Assembly: GCA_033297205.1 (NCBI GenBank)
Contig: MU859071.1
Location: 186,001 to 250,000, forward strand
From: Pseudoneurospora amorphoporcata
Lineage: Eukaryota > Ascomycota > Sordariomycetes > Sordariales > Sordariaceae
Direction: 5' to 3'
DNA: 64,000 nt
Made by a program: the position numbers and the translations under genes. Positions within the stretch are counted from its first letter, which is position 1. Every line of letters begins with the position of its first letter. The notes beneath the pieces were generated by a model. The model worked only from the letters and a program-made list of their open reading frames with translations. It did no database searches and had not been told where the DNA came from. Below, piece by piece: positions 20,205 to 31,731 of the stretch.

Positions 20205-21563
20205 CCTCGAAGTACAATAGTGAAGCCGTCGAAATCTGAGCCCGGCTCTGGCATGATGGGCAAGAACTGGAGGGGAAGTTTTGAGACTGAGGACGATGCT
20301 ACGCGGTCATCGAGGTACCGCGGATTGGTGGATCTAGAATCAATCGTCATAGCTCCTCCTCGATAGCGTGGAAGCCACAATCTCTGGCGGGGTGTATAAG
20401 TGTGTCTAGCCACAAAAAGGGGTATTGTGGCGCCAGTTTTGTGCTTTACAGCGTGGTTCCCGCTTGTTACAGTAATAATCCCTGCTTTTGCAAATAATTT
20501 CGGCAGGCCAATTCTTTTGCAAAAGAGGGGGTTTTGCAAAAGGAGGTACCAGTGCACAGACCAGAAAAGGACCCTCTAACCATTGAGCGATGGGCTAGGG
20601 TCTAAAATAGTGGGTCATTGACCCCCGGTAGACGGATATAAATGTTCACGCCTACCAAAATTAGACCCCTGCTTTTGCAAATCCGGCCTTAAGCGTTTGC
20701 AAATTGCAGTTAGCAGTCCTTACCACCAGAGGGAATGCGGGCAGCCCAAATCCTTAGCAAAAGGGGGGGTTTTAGCAAAAGGGGGGGTTAGCAACTGCAG
20801 GGATCATTAATGTAGCGAGGGTTTGCGGGGGGCCACCCAGTACTGTATAGCACAGCGGGTAAAAGTTATTGGATGGGGATCCCCTTTATTAAAAGGTACC
20901 TTAGATAGGTTTGCAGTGGAATCGCCAATCCGCCGGACGGCCGTCCGCCAGTCCAAGCACGACTCCCCTGAGAATCCTCGACAACAAGTCCGGAGCCGCC
21001 GACCAGCACGCAGACCTTCCACAAGGAACTCCCGTCGACACAGAACACGTCGCGAACCCGACCAAGTGTTTCTGCCAGCCCTTCATTGTCTCCGCGACCC
21101 TGGTTCCCGTTGTTTGTCTCAGTCGACTTTCCGATACCCCGTACACCGCGAAACATCGAAACCGACCGGACCGCATCGCGAACTCCCACTTTTGGTCTTC
21201 AAACACTCCTTTCCCCCCTCGAAGTGACATCCGATCGATGCTATCAGCCGCCGCGCCGACCGCAACTTCTACCATTCAGTCAGAACACTAAACTCCGATG
21301 ACCACCCGCCCGTCCCCCTACGATTATTAGCTTGTTTATTGTCGAATGTCGATGGATCAATCCCGTTGCTCGTGATGCGCTCAGTGTGAAAGGTCGGCAA
21401 AAGACAAAGCAAAGAGGAATTATTTGGCTCTCTCCGGAAACCGCAAAGCCCCCACCCCTTGGACGAACGTGATCGAACAGCAGCCAGGCCCAGAGAAGCT
21501 TCGAATACTACAAAATATAATCACACAAAGATACCCCCAAACCAACCCACAACGACCGTCATA
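20205..21563. other. Long upstream region of the AP-2 alpha gene with short repeats
   Basis: The 1.36 kb between divergent starts includes a stretch at about 20470-20800 with repeated cttttgcaaa / tttgcaaaag / tagcaaaagggg motifs and a tRNA-like segment, listed separately. The part nearest the AP-2 alpha ATG should contain its promoter and leader. The open frames at 20807-21301 overlap on both strands and show no domain. Confidence 0.5.
20473..20795. repeat. Cluster of short gcaaaag / cttttgcaaa repeats with a tRNA-like block
   Basis: At least six copies of a motif around cttttgcaaa or its complement occur within about 320 bp. They include back-to-back ttttgcaaaag copies near 20515-20545 and a tandem ttagcaaaaggggggg pair near 20754-20790. 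Between them, near 20573-20604 on the minus strand, the text ATCGCTCAATGGTTAGAGGG resembles the D-arm and A-box of a tRNA or a tRNA-derived SINE. I could not find a matching B-box. A perfect short palindrome, gggtcattgaccc, lies nearby. A degraded SINE or other small mobile element is the most likely explanation. Confidence 0.4.
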
Positions 21564-24500
21564 ATGTCGTCTTCAACAGGAACCGGCTTCCTGGGCCGCT
21601 CGTCCAGCAGCAACTCCAACATGCGCGGTCTGGTCCAGTTCATTGCCGATCTCAGAAACGCTCGAGCTAGGGAACTCGAGGAGAAGCGCATCAACAAGGA
21701 GCTGGCCAACATTCGTCAAAAGTTCAAGGACGGCAACCTGAGCGGTTATCACAAGAAGAAATATGTTTGCAAGGTATGCGCCGCCTGCGCCCACGAACCC
21801 CTGAATCGCGCCCAGGCACTTGCGCCAGCAAGACCAAGTAAGGACATCACGATGGTTAACCAATTCGCAAATGATTAGCTGCTTTATATCTACATTCTGG
21901 GATGGAACGTCGACTTTGGCCACCTAGAGGCCGTTAATCTAATTTCGGCCAACAAGTACTCGGAAAAGCAGATCGGCTACCTCGCCATGACGCTGTTCCT
22001 TCACGAGAAGCACGAACTTCTACACTTGGTCGTCAACAGCATTCGCAAGGACTTGATGGATCATAACGAGCTGTTTAACTGCTTGGCGCTACACGCCATT
22101 GCGAACATCGGTGGCAAGGAGATGGGTGAAGCGCTGAGCCCTGAGGTTCACAGGCTTCTGATTTCTCCGTACGTGGTTCTTCTGTCTATCAGGAAGCAGC
22201 ACATGGTTATACTGACATCCATAATATAGAACATCGAAGGCGTTCGTAAAGAAAAAGGCGGCGCTCACACTCCTCCGACTATACCGCAAATACCCAGATA
22301 TCGTCCAGGCTCAATGGGCGGAACGCATAATATCTCTAATGGACGATACCGACATGGGCGTGGCTCTATCGGTAACATCCCTTGTCATGGCGCTGGCGCA
22401 GGATAACACGGAGCAGTACAAGGGCGCCTGTGTTAAAGCCGCCGCCAGGCTAAAGCGGATTCTCATCGACAATGAGTATAGCCAGGACTACATGTACTAC
22501 AAGGTGCCTTGCCCGTGGATCCAGGTCAAGCTTCTACGATTACTGCAGTACTTCCCGCCGCCCGAGGATAGCCATGTTCGGTCGATGATTCGGGATTCGC
22601 TGCAGAAGATCCTCAACCTGGCCTTGGAAAGCAACAAGAACGTTCAGCAGAACAATGCGCAAAACGCTGTTCTGTTCGAGGCTATCAACCTCATCATTCA
22701 TCTCGATACCGAGCATGACCTCATGAAGCAGGTGTCCCAGAGACTAGGCCGATTCATCCAGTCGCGAGAGACGAATGTCCGCTATCTCGGTCTCGAGGCG
22801 ATGACGCACTTGGCAGCGCGGACCGACACACTCGAACCGATCAAGCAGCATCAGGACGTGATTATCGGCTCTCTGAAGGACAGGGATATCAGTGTGCGGA
22901 GGAAGGGTCTCGACCTGCTGTACAGCATGTGCGACACGTCGAATGCCCAGCAGATTGTGGCCGAGTTGCTACACTACCTGCAGAACGCCGACTTTGCAAT
23001 CCGAGAGGAAATGGTGCTCAAGATTGCCATTCTCACGGAAAAGTACGCCACCGACGTGCAATGGTATGTCGACATCTCGTTGCGCCTGATTGCTATGGCT
23101 GGCGACCACGTCAGTGACGAAGTTTGGCAGCGAGTCACCCAAATCATTACGAACAACGAGGAACTTCAGGTGTACGCGGCTCAGAATATTCTCCAGTACT
23201 GCAAGCAGGATCACTGCCATGAGACGCTCGTCAAGATTGGCGCTTACATCCTCGGCGAGTTCGGCCATCTTATCGCCGAGGAGAGAGGTTCCAGTCCTAT
23301 AGAACAGTTCCTGGCCCTTCAAAGCAAGCTCCCTGCCTGCTCATCCAGCACACGAGCCATGATCCTCTCATGCTTTATCAAGTTCGTCAACTTGTTCCCG
23401 GAAATCAAGCCCCAGCTTGTCAACGTGTTCCACGTTTACAGCCACACGCTCGATGCGGAACTCCAACAGCGGGCTTGCGAGTTCCTGGCTATCGCAAGCA
23501 TGCCGACCGACGACCTCCTTCGGACAGTGTGCGATGAAATGCCACCATTCCCCGAAAGAGAGTCCGCCTTGCTCTCCAGACTACACCAGAAGCACGCCAA
23601 CACCAGCGACAAGAGGACCTGGATTGTCGGTGGCAAGGACGCCAACGCGGACAGTGCAGAGCTCAGCTTGGCCAAGAAGGCCAGTCTCAGGCGGACCTTC
23701 AGCACCAAGGCCGGCCCCACAAACGGCGGTGGTGCGGCCGCGGCGGCCGGAGCCACCAACGGCTCTTCATCCGCCAACGACCTCGCCGGTCTAGACATGA
23801 ACAACATCGGCCCCGCCGAAGCCAAGGTCATCAAGCCGCCCAACCTTGCCAGCGCTGCTCACCTGTCCCCTGGCTGGGAAAAGGGCTTCAACCGTCTCCT
23901 GCTCCGTGCCGACGGCGTTTTGTTTGAAGACGGCCAAATCCAGGTCGGCGTGCGCGCCGAATACCGCGGCCAAATGGCGGCCATCATCCTCTACTTCACC
24001 AACAAGACGCCCGCAGTCATCGGCTCATTCACCACCACTTTGGACCTGGACCCCTCGGAGCGTGCCAACCTCTCTTGGGACGTCAAGGGCCTCCCCGAAA
24101 CCACCATCTACCAAGGCGCGCAAACGCAACAGGTGGTCGTCTTCGAAGCCAAGCGCGTTTTCGAAAAGGCGCCGACCGTGCGCATCTCCTATCTGGCCGG
24201 CGCCCTGCAGGCTCTGACGCTCAAGCTGCCCGTCGTCATGCACAAATTCATGGACCAAGCCGAGTTATCGGCGGACGACTTCTTCAAGCGGTGGAAGCAG
24301 ATTGGTGGAGCGCCGCGCGAGGCGCAGCGGATCTTTGGGCTTTCAGGGCCCAAGGATGGTGAGAGGGAGATCACGGAGAACTTTATTAGGCAAGTGCTGG
24401 AGGGGTTCCGATGGGGATTGTTGTATAACGTCGATCCGAACAGCAAGAATTTCGTGGGGGCTAGTGTGGTGCATACGAGCGAGGGAGGCAAGTTTGGATG

Positions 24501-24775
24501 TTTGATGCGGTTGGAGCCTAATTATGGGACTCAGGTGAGTTTTTTCTCCCCAAAAAAGGTCTTTATCGAAAAAAATTGATGGAGACGAGACTGACAATGT
24601 GTCTCGGCAGATGGTTCGGTTGACGATTAGAGCTACTGATGAGGCGGTCCCGCCTGTGTTGCTCAAGATGATGGAGGAACGGCTTTCGCAGGGCGTGTCG
24701 ATTCGTCCGGAGAGATATGAGAATCCGACGGCGAACGACATTTCCGAGTCGTTTAGGAATATCATGGTTAGGTGA
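21564..24775 (+). CDS. apl3: AP-2 adaptor complex, alpha subunit
   Basis: Four exons (21564-21773, 21879-22168, 22230-24534, 24611-24775) join to 989 aa. The introns are 105, 61 and 76 nt with GT..AG ends. The product is the large alpha adaptin of the AP-2 clathrin adaptor, which binds PIP2 and cargo at the plasma membrane. The N-terminal trunk begins RGLVQFIADLRNARARELEE, then KRINKELANIRQKFK and YHKKKYVCKLLYIYILGW, with alpha-solenoid repeats to about residue 610. A short hinge follows (about 650-700, Ala/Gly/Ser-rich, with an RRTFS segment). The C-terminal ear has SPGWEKGFNRLLLRADGVLF, LPVVMHKFMDQAELSADDFF and a final LTIRATDEAVPPVLLKMMEE, matching alpha-adaptin rather than AP-1 gamma. ATG 21564 is the only ATG in the upstream open frame. 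The length is normal for the family. Confidence 0.96.
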
Positions 24776-25639
24776 GAGGAGGTGGGTGTGGTGTATGTGA
24801 ATAGCAGGGGTTAGGGATGATCACTGGCACAGAGTGTAGTATTATAATAACCGGAGGTGTGCTTGTTGACGGCCATTGTCTGGCTGATGGTTGCAGGTCA
24901 TTATGCTATAGTATATCTGGCAAAAAATAATGTTAACATGGTATTAAAGGAATGGAAATCAGAATCCTCACACTGGAAGAGGGATGCGACCGATAAGACT
25001 TCACGATAAGAGACGTCAGGCTGCAGCAGCCAGCAAGGTGCGAGACATGATGGTACCCCGCTGGCCCTACCGGCCGTGATCGTATGGTCCGAGCTTTACT
25101 ATTAGCGCAGATCACTGTTGCTGCTCATCAGCGGCTGGTCGGGGGGTGATTAAGTACACCGCACTCTACCTACCTCTAGGCTGTCAGCGATAAGTGATAA
25201 CGCAAGCTACTGGTAACACCACCTTGGAGCTTCTTTCTTCTTTCTCTTTACAACTAATAAAACCACATTTCAACCTTGGGCAACTGGTACCAGTTTCTCA
25301 AGGGCTCATTTCTTGGCTTCCACTTCCCCCTTTCGACCCGAGCAATCTGTCTCTTGCCGATCCACTCGCAGCCGCTCATCTTGCAGCTCAGTTGGCGGTT
25401 GCTTCCTACCCACCTACCTACCTACCTACCTATACATTGGCCTTTCCTCCCTTTGTGCTTGGACCAGACCATCCTCCATCCCTTGTGTGGACTTCGCAAC
25501 CTGCAAAGTTTCCTGTCAAACTGAACCAGACTTGGACCATCTCGACAACGCCAGACGTATCATTATACCCCCCTGGCCCTACTGACCTCCTGATACTTCT
25601 CTGCTCATCCTCTCCCTTGCCCAAGGGAGCACCGCCGCC
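24776..25639. other. Intergenic, upstream of atg18; short CTAC microsatellite
   Basis: This holds the 3' region of the AP-2 alpha gene and the upstream region of atg18. A tetranucleotide run of ACCT units lies at about 25407-25431. The open frames across 25194-25643 lie in the pyrimidine-rich leader of atg18 and look like chance. Confidence 0.5.
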
Positions 25640-27162
25640 ATGATGGGAGGCACCCTCAACTTCATCACCTTCAACCAGGACTACAGCTGCCTAGCTGTTG
25701 GCACCTCCAAGGGCTTTCGCTTCTACCACACTGATCCCTTTTCCAAGATCTTCAGCAGCGATGAGGGCAATGTATCCATTATCGAGATGCTCTTCTCTAC
25801 CTCGCTAGTAGCTTTGATCCTCACGCCCAGGCAACTTGAGATCCAGAACACCAAGGTAGACCAGTCCTCCCAGTGCCGCCAGTGTTTGCCCTCCAGGGAA
25901 TTTAGACTAATGCGGCGACCCATTCTACCAACCCAGAGAGCCTCCGTTATTTGCGAACTTACCTTCCCCTCCGCCGTCCTAGCTGTCCGTCTGAACCGTA
26001 AGCGCCTAGCCGTGGTGCTCGAATGCCAGATCTACCTCTACGATGTGTCCAACATGAACCTGGTCCAAACGATCGACACGTCGCCAAATCCCAACGCCAT
26101 CTGCGCCCTGTCCCCTTCATCCGATTCCTGTTATCTGGTCTACCCTCGTCCCAACCCGCGAGAAGACGTCGGTGCCAAGGCCCCCGCACACCTCCCGCCA
26201 CCCAGCCAATACGTTCCGCCCAAGCGCGGTGATGTGCTCGTATACGATGCTCTCAATCTCAAGACGGTCAACGTCGTCGAGGCCCACAAGTCCCCTCTCT
26301 GCGCCATCGCTCTCAACCACGACGGCAGCATGCTCGCCACCGCTTCCGAGACGGGCACCATCATCCGCGTCTTCGCGCTTCCCCAAGGCCAAAAGCTCTT
26401 CCAGTTCCGCCGGGGCACGGTTCCCACGTCGATCTACAGCATGTCCTTCAACCTGAGCTCCACACTCCTGTGTGTCTCGTCGACTTCGGATACCGTACAC
26501 ATCTTCCGTCTGCTCAACACCCAGAAGAACAACGCGAATATGCTGCCAGGGGGTGGTGGTGCGGCGCAGGGAGGAGGAGCCCGGTCGCGAAGCTTTGACG
26601 TCAACGACCCCTCCTCACACAACCATGGCGATGTACCCTCTGCGAGCAACGGCAACAACGGCTCTGGTTCTGGTGGTGGTCATAGGAGACAGCCAAGCGG
26701 GTCCTTCAGCAGCATGCTTAGGCGGTCATCACAGATGATGGTCCGCGGCGTGGCTGGCGTGGCTAGCTCGTACCTCCCGCAGTCGGTTTCGGAGATGTGG
26801 GAGCCTGAGCGAGATTTTGCGTTTATCAAGATCCCCAAGTCTTCTAACAGCAGGACGGGCGGGTTGAGCGCAACGCCGCTGAGGAGCGTGGTGGCTATGA
26901 GTAGTAGCTCGCCGCAGGTTATGGTTGTTACGAGCGATGGTGGGTTTTATGTTTACAATATTGATATGGAGAAGGGTGGAGAGGGGTATCTTGTGAAGCA
27001 ATTCTCGTAAGTTATAATTTTCCTCCTGTGTTTCTTTCCTTACCCCTTTTTTCTCACCTGTTTCTTCTATTTTTTTTTGGTAAGGCGAGAGTATGCTGAC
27101 TTTTGGGAATCAGGGTGCTGGACGGCGACGACAAGCTTACGAACTCGGACTATGGAGCTTAG
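25640..27162 (+). CDS. atg18: ATG18-type PROPPIN (WD-repeat, PI3P-binding autophagy protein)
   Basis: Three exons (25640-25855, 25937-27006, 27114-27162) join to 444 aa. The protein is a seven-bladed beta-propeller that binds PI3P and PI(3,5)P2 and works with ATG2 in autophagosome growth and vacuole homeostasis. The diagnostic FRRG lipid-binding motif is present as LFQFRRGT near residue 228. Other signature segments are SVICELTFPSAVLAVRLNRK, NPNAICALSPSSDSCYLVYP and HKSPLCAIALNHDGSMLATA. A long Gly/Asn/Ser-rich loop (about 275-330) precedes a helical membrane-insertion segment and WEPERDFAFIKIP. The C-terminus VLDGDDKL...SDYGA is typical. Intron 1 (25856-25936) is 81 nt, in frame and stop-free. 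Splicing is preferred because it restores EIQNTKRASVICELTF. Intron 2 is 107 nt with GTAAGT and branch GCTGAC. Confidence 0.95.
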
Positions 27163-27240
27163 GAACAAACAGAAACAGACGTAGCTGTCGGAAACGATTT
27201 CGAAATTGTCGAAGGCGGCCATATCGACGCTGAACGCTAG

Positions 27241-28566
27241 TCACTTATTCCACAAGACCCCTCGTTTCGTTTTTCGCCTAGCATCAACAACTCTTTACAA
27301 GCCTGCGAATCTTGCATTAATTTGAGGGGAGGCGGACCACCCCCTGACATATTTGGGTCAGACGACTTTCTCGTGGCTACGGGGGAGCCATCAAGTCCCA
27401 GTTCGTCGTCGAGCTCATCTTCTTCTTCGTCCTCAATGGTCAGCATCGCTTCTGAGTTTTCACTATCCTCGGCTTCATCAACACCTTCGTCGGAGGCGTC
27501 TCTATCCCCAGCTTCCTCAACAAGTTCGGAGGCAGCTTCCACTGGGACAATACTTTACACGCCATTACCTTCAGGGCCCAACCGACGAATATCAAGGCCA
27601 ATAAGACAACCTTTACGACCTCCGACTGGGGTTGGGGGGTTTCTCAGGGCACCATCCACGAGACCTGAAAACCCGAGGATTGAACCTAACCGACGAATTT
27701 TAGGGCCAACCCGACAACCTTTACGACCTTTGACTGGGTTTGGGGGATTTCTCGGGGCACCACCCACGAGACCCGAAAACCCGAGGATTACTGATGATGC
27801 TTTGTTGGAACATATTTGGGGGCAGCCCTCTGATGATTCACTTTCTTGGCTTGGCCGTATCATGTGGGGGGGATTCCCTCAATATTCCAGACCAGCGTCG
27901 GAACCTTTTGGAACACATAACCCTCTTGCCATCAATGGTGGACCACGACAACCCGTTCCGACACAGAACCCTTTACTCAATAATCCTAGGCCACGACAAT
28001 CCGTTATTGTTGATGGAAGCGCAGGTTGGCGGGAACGTCAACGCCAAATGACGATAGCCAACATGGGGCCGGCCCAGTTGCAAGAGGAGATGACAAGATT
28101 ACGCGAGCAGGAGCGTCGTCTCTAGGAAAGACTAGTTCACTTGGAGGAACTTCGTATCATGAACGCTCATCGCCGTATCGCAGAAGCTCGTCGCCGTATC
28201 GCACATCTTCTTCGTCCTCCCTGGACGATGGCCGACAACAGCGAGTTCATATCACCAAATATTCCTCCTCGGGATATGACGGTTAGAATGGAGTTCCCAT
28301 TGAGGGTATTAGACGACCATGACATGGACAACATCGCAAATGGCATTCCGCAACATGTTAGGCAGCGTTCTGGCCATGTCAATGTTATACAATGGTCGAA
28401 CCAATTTCAGGTCAGAAACGAGGAACCCTTTGGACAGCGGTCGGATCAAGTTCAGGTCAGAGAAGAGGAATCCGAAGGGGCGGACCCATTCTCACATGTT
28501 AATCCATTCCACCGAGGACGGAACCTTCCCAGATGGGCTACATACTCCAATCTTTCTGAGGAGTGA
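27241..28566 (+). pseudogene. Unrecognised repeat-containing ORF interrupted by a single in-frame TAG
   Basis: One frame is open from 27241 to 28566 except for TAG at 28123-28125. The first ATG is at 27436, and codons upstream of it also look coding, so a missing 5' exon is possible. The protein has a poly-Ser stretch, then two tandem 36-residue units beginning PNRRI(S/L)(R/G)P(I/T)RQPLRP and ending TRPENPRI. Next comes a helical, Arg/Glu-rich region that reads QEEMTRLREQERRL, stop, ERLVHLEELRIMNAHRRIAE. The helix continues straight across the stop, so the TAG looks like a recent CAG-to-TAG mutation (one C-to-T change) or a programmed stop. The second part ends at TGA 28564. I recognise no domain; homologues may be restricted to close relatives. 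Confidence 0.6.
27580..27796 (+). repeat. Tandem 108-nt coding repeat
   Basis: Two adjacent units of about 108 nt (36 codons) share long identical blocks such as cgacaacctttacgacct-like text and gaaaacccgaggatt. The differences are mostly single substitutions and the frame is kept. They encode the PNRRI...RPENPRI units of the ORF at 27241-28566. Confidence 0.8.
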
Positions 28567-29784
28567 TTCCAACTCCATCTGGGTATGTTTACAGTTCGGG
28601 ACTGGCTGGATGTTGGACGGCGGTGGGCATCTTGTTCATGGTTATTTTTCCTTTGCTTTACTATTCTTTGCATAGCGTACGGATGCTCTTTTTCTTCTCA
28701 CGTCGGCGTTTTGAGGGCTACTTGTTATCTCACCACGTCGTCGACAGTTTTCTTTGATGTTTAGATGGGCGTTGCTCTTGTGATCAGGAACTTGTGGAAA
28801 TATCAGCGGGCCAGGGGTATAAGCTCATCAATTGTGGACTACATAGCCCCTTAATATTATATAGGCATGAAGCGTAAACATCAAAGCGAGTTCAGCTTGA
28901 TCTTAACGAGGGAACTCGGTTTGGTGATGATTTGCTACTCATAATTTGTGTACGGAACGAGACTCTGAGGTCGTCAAATAGAGTTCCTGGCATATTTCTC
29001 CTTGCCTGTCTTTCCCCTTGGCCACTCTTCGCAACATGCAACGACAAAGTCTTCGAGCTAACCGTGAAACGGCTAGAGCTGCCCGCGAAGCAATCCGTGG
29101 CTTGAAAAGCCTTTGGCGAGGGCCTCATCTTCTGAACAGCCTACTCGTCAGGTCTTCAAAATCGACCGTCTGACTAGCAGTGGCCCACGAGTACTCCCAA
29201 GATCTCCGCTAAGCGGACCTGCCGCACGTCCGGCGACTCCTATGCATCACTTGGAGAGGGCTGATAATACTGACAAATTCAGTGTCCGAAATGCCTAGAT
29301 ACCGTGTGGGCGCATACTTCTGCCCTTCACATCATGTTTTGACGTTTTGCGCAACCGTACAGCACCATTGCAAAGACGTGACAACAGAGTGTCTGGGTTG
29401 TTACTTATGTTTCCTACCTCTACACATATCCGGACCTGCCCCAGGTATAAGCAGTGCCATTCATGTAACAGAATCTGAAGTGTGTACGAGGACCAAATAC
29501 GGCTTTTGCTTACGTGGGCAAAGTACCAAAAGATATCTTGTGTTCGTGGGAGTGTTTTTCTTTTTCTTTCTTCTTTTGATGACTCAGTTGATAGTCTAAG
29601 GTGGTGTTTGGATAACGGTCTGTTGGGGAATCAGGGTGTGCACAAATATGGTGGTTTGGCCGCATCACTTGACGGAGTTCTTATTTGTTTGATGCATACG
29701 GTATCATCAAGCATGGCGAGAATTCTCAGAAGGGGCCTCCATCAAGTGGCTTCAAGAAAGGAAAAAGGAGAAGAAAAGGCCAAC

Positions 29785-29815
<31 letters not shown>

Positions 29816-30152
29816 AAGAAGAAGAAGAAGAAGAAGAAGAAGCTCTGGGAGCCAGAACCATAAATACCTAGGTCCCCATTCAGAAACAGGGCTGGAACCA
29901 AGGTCTAAGGACATTTGTCTGGACCAGAGCTTCAGGGCCTGGGTTGGACTATGGTACAAGTTGCGGGAAACTCCTGGGTCTCTGTGCAAAGTGCCGGCCC
30001 AAAAAGGAAAGAAACTAATGCCCCAAAGAACGAACCAATCCGCTCAAGTCTCCTCTAAAAAAAATACAAGTCTTCTCCAATCCAGGGTGACATGTAACCT
30101 ATGAGCGAAACGGGGTAGTGACAAAACCAGGTGAAGAAAACGTTCGTCTTGC
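28567..30152. other. Accessory interval without a clear gene
   Basis: A short plus-strand ORF begins at ATG 29036 (MQRQSLRANRETARAAREAI...). In a shifted frame at about 29107-29298 the text stays protein-like and Pro/Ser-rich. These could be remains of one small gene but are too short to name. A run of about 28 A at 29785-29812 is followed by GAA-type repeats to about 29842. Nothing else is recognised. Confidence 0.35.
29785..29842 (+). repeat. Poly(A) run followed by GAA/GAAGA microsatellite
   Basis: A homopolymer of about 28 A residues runs directly into gaagaagaagaag repeats. Such tracts can mark the 3' end of an old retroposed sequence or arise by slippage. No flanking target duplication was identified. 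Confidence 0.8.
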
Positions 30153-31540
30153 GGTTTCGACCTTGTGGCCGAGAACAGAATCACGACATGGCTCATGGGC
30201 GTGTTCTCGACATCCCCTGACGGCAGGATGGAGTGCGAACTCGACCAACACTCAACAGCGGGATGATTTCCGGTCGATAAAGAGGCACCCTCACAAGTCA
30301 CAACCAACATGCGTTTCAAGATGGTGTTGACAGACAAAGGCAAGTCGACATGGATGAGACGATGACGATAGGAGTGCTGACTTTCTAGTCATGTCAATCT
30401 ATGTCAAAGACCGCCCCGTTTCTCATCTTGGTGTTGGTAGTTCAGCTCTCGACAACCCAAAGGCCTCGCCTTCCGTCCGACTCTCAAATGGATCACTTGA
30501 TGGCTCCATTGGCAGCTTGCTTGGACGGACTTGATAAGCCTCGTTCGTTCTCGAGTCCAAAGATGACAATGAACCCGTCATGAGAGCAGAGGTACGCATC
30601 CCGTCTTCATGACCAGAAGAGCGCCAATAGTTAACAAAGATATGGGCTTTTGTCGAGCGTCTAAGGTCTTTTGGCGAATACAAATATGATCATGTCGGCG
30701 GTTTTCCTTCAGGAGTTCCGACAACACGTCGTTGAGTACCAGTACGCGTTTCCTCAAAGCCGATAGAACCCCTAAGAAAGCGAAAGCAAATAGCCCACGA
30801 TGTCTTCCGCAAAAGAACTAGCCCGAAATGTCCACCCCAACGACGACCCGGATGTTGGCGAAACCACGTTGAATAGTCAGCTTGAAGAAATTGACGGCAG
30901 TCCTGCACCCAGCTCTCGAGTTGTTGGCCGGGCATGGATCTGATGTCAAGTTCGAGCCAGACACAAAACTAACCATGGTGGAATATTGGGCCTGTTTTCT
31001 GAAAACACATGTGGTTGACCTAACGCACATCATGGGCCTCAATATCTGGAAGACAACAAAAAGGTCTTTGATGGCGAAGGCCAGCACATGTGAGAAGCTA
31101 CCCTGATGGGCGATTAGCACTTCCTCTGCAAGTGTTTCCTTTGCTGGAAATCTTTCCCTGATTTAACCGACTTCTTGTATCCCAAATATCTAAGGTACTG
31201 ACGCCATGATTTGGTCAAGTGTTTAATGAAGCGAACAAAATCCAGCCGAATTCTGGCAGTAAAAGAGTCGCTGCCCCGGCCAAAAGCTCTACCACAATCC
31301 ACGGAGTTCTTTCAATGGCGTCGGCCTCTATGGATGTAAGTTTTCGCTCAATATTCAATGCAGAACCATGGCTAGCACATGATTATCTCCAGGTTGGTGG
31401 CTGATGTTTTGATGGTTCTTCAGCAGCTGTCGACTCCCGCGCTGAATCAATCGAAAAGCACGATTGATGAACATCTCGATGATATCAGGAAGTTGATCAG
31501 CGAAATGCGAAAGATTATGGGCGGTAGGCATGCTACATGA
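30153..31540 (+). pseudogene. Unrecognised multi-exon gene with several RIP-like stop codons
   Basis: A chain of protein-like segments runs along the plus strand. It starts near 30153 (GFDLVAENRITTWLMGVF), meets TGA at 30264, and continues in frame to a 49-nt GC..AG intron (30340-30388, GCAAGT donor). It then reads SIYVKDRPVSHLGVGSSALD and hits TGA-TAA at 30532-30537, after which it stays open (SFVLESKDDNEPVMRAE) to a GTACGC donor at 30592. A further segment near 30686-30943 contains TAG and TAA codons and shifts frame near 30930. The 3' part is tidy: introns 31090-31219 and 31336-31423 keep phase and end in a helical tail, SKSTIDEHLDDIRKLISEMR, closing at TGA 31540. TGG-to-TGA and CAA-to-TAA changes would explain the stops and match RIP-type transitions. 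I do not recognise the family. The 3' half alone might still be expressed. Confidence 0.5.
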
Positions 31541-31731
31541 GGGATTCCACATGTCTTTTTATCAGCCTGTCTTACCCAACAATGGAGGAGCTACGACATT
31601 GCACTGAGGTGTTGGATATGCTTAGGCATCTTTAAGTATGAGACAGAGTTAGGTTGGCGGTTCCGTCCGATTAAGGGATTAACTGATGAACCTAGAATTA
31701 AGGAGAAGGCTCTAAGGGAAAGAAGTGTAAC

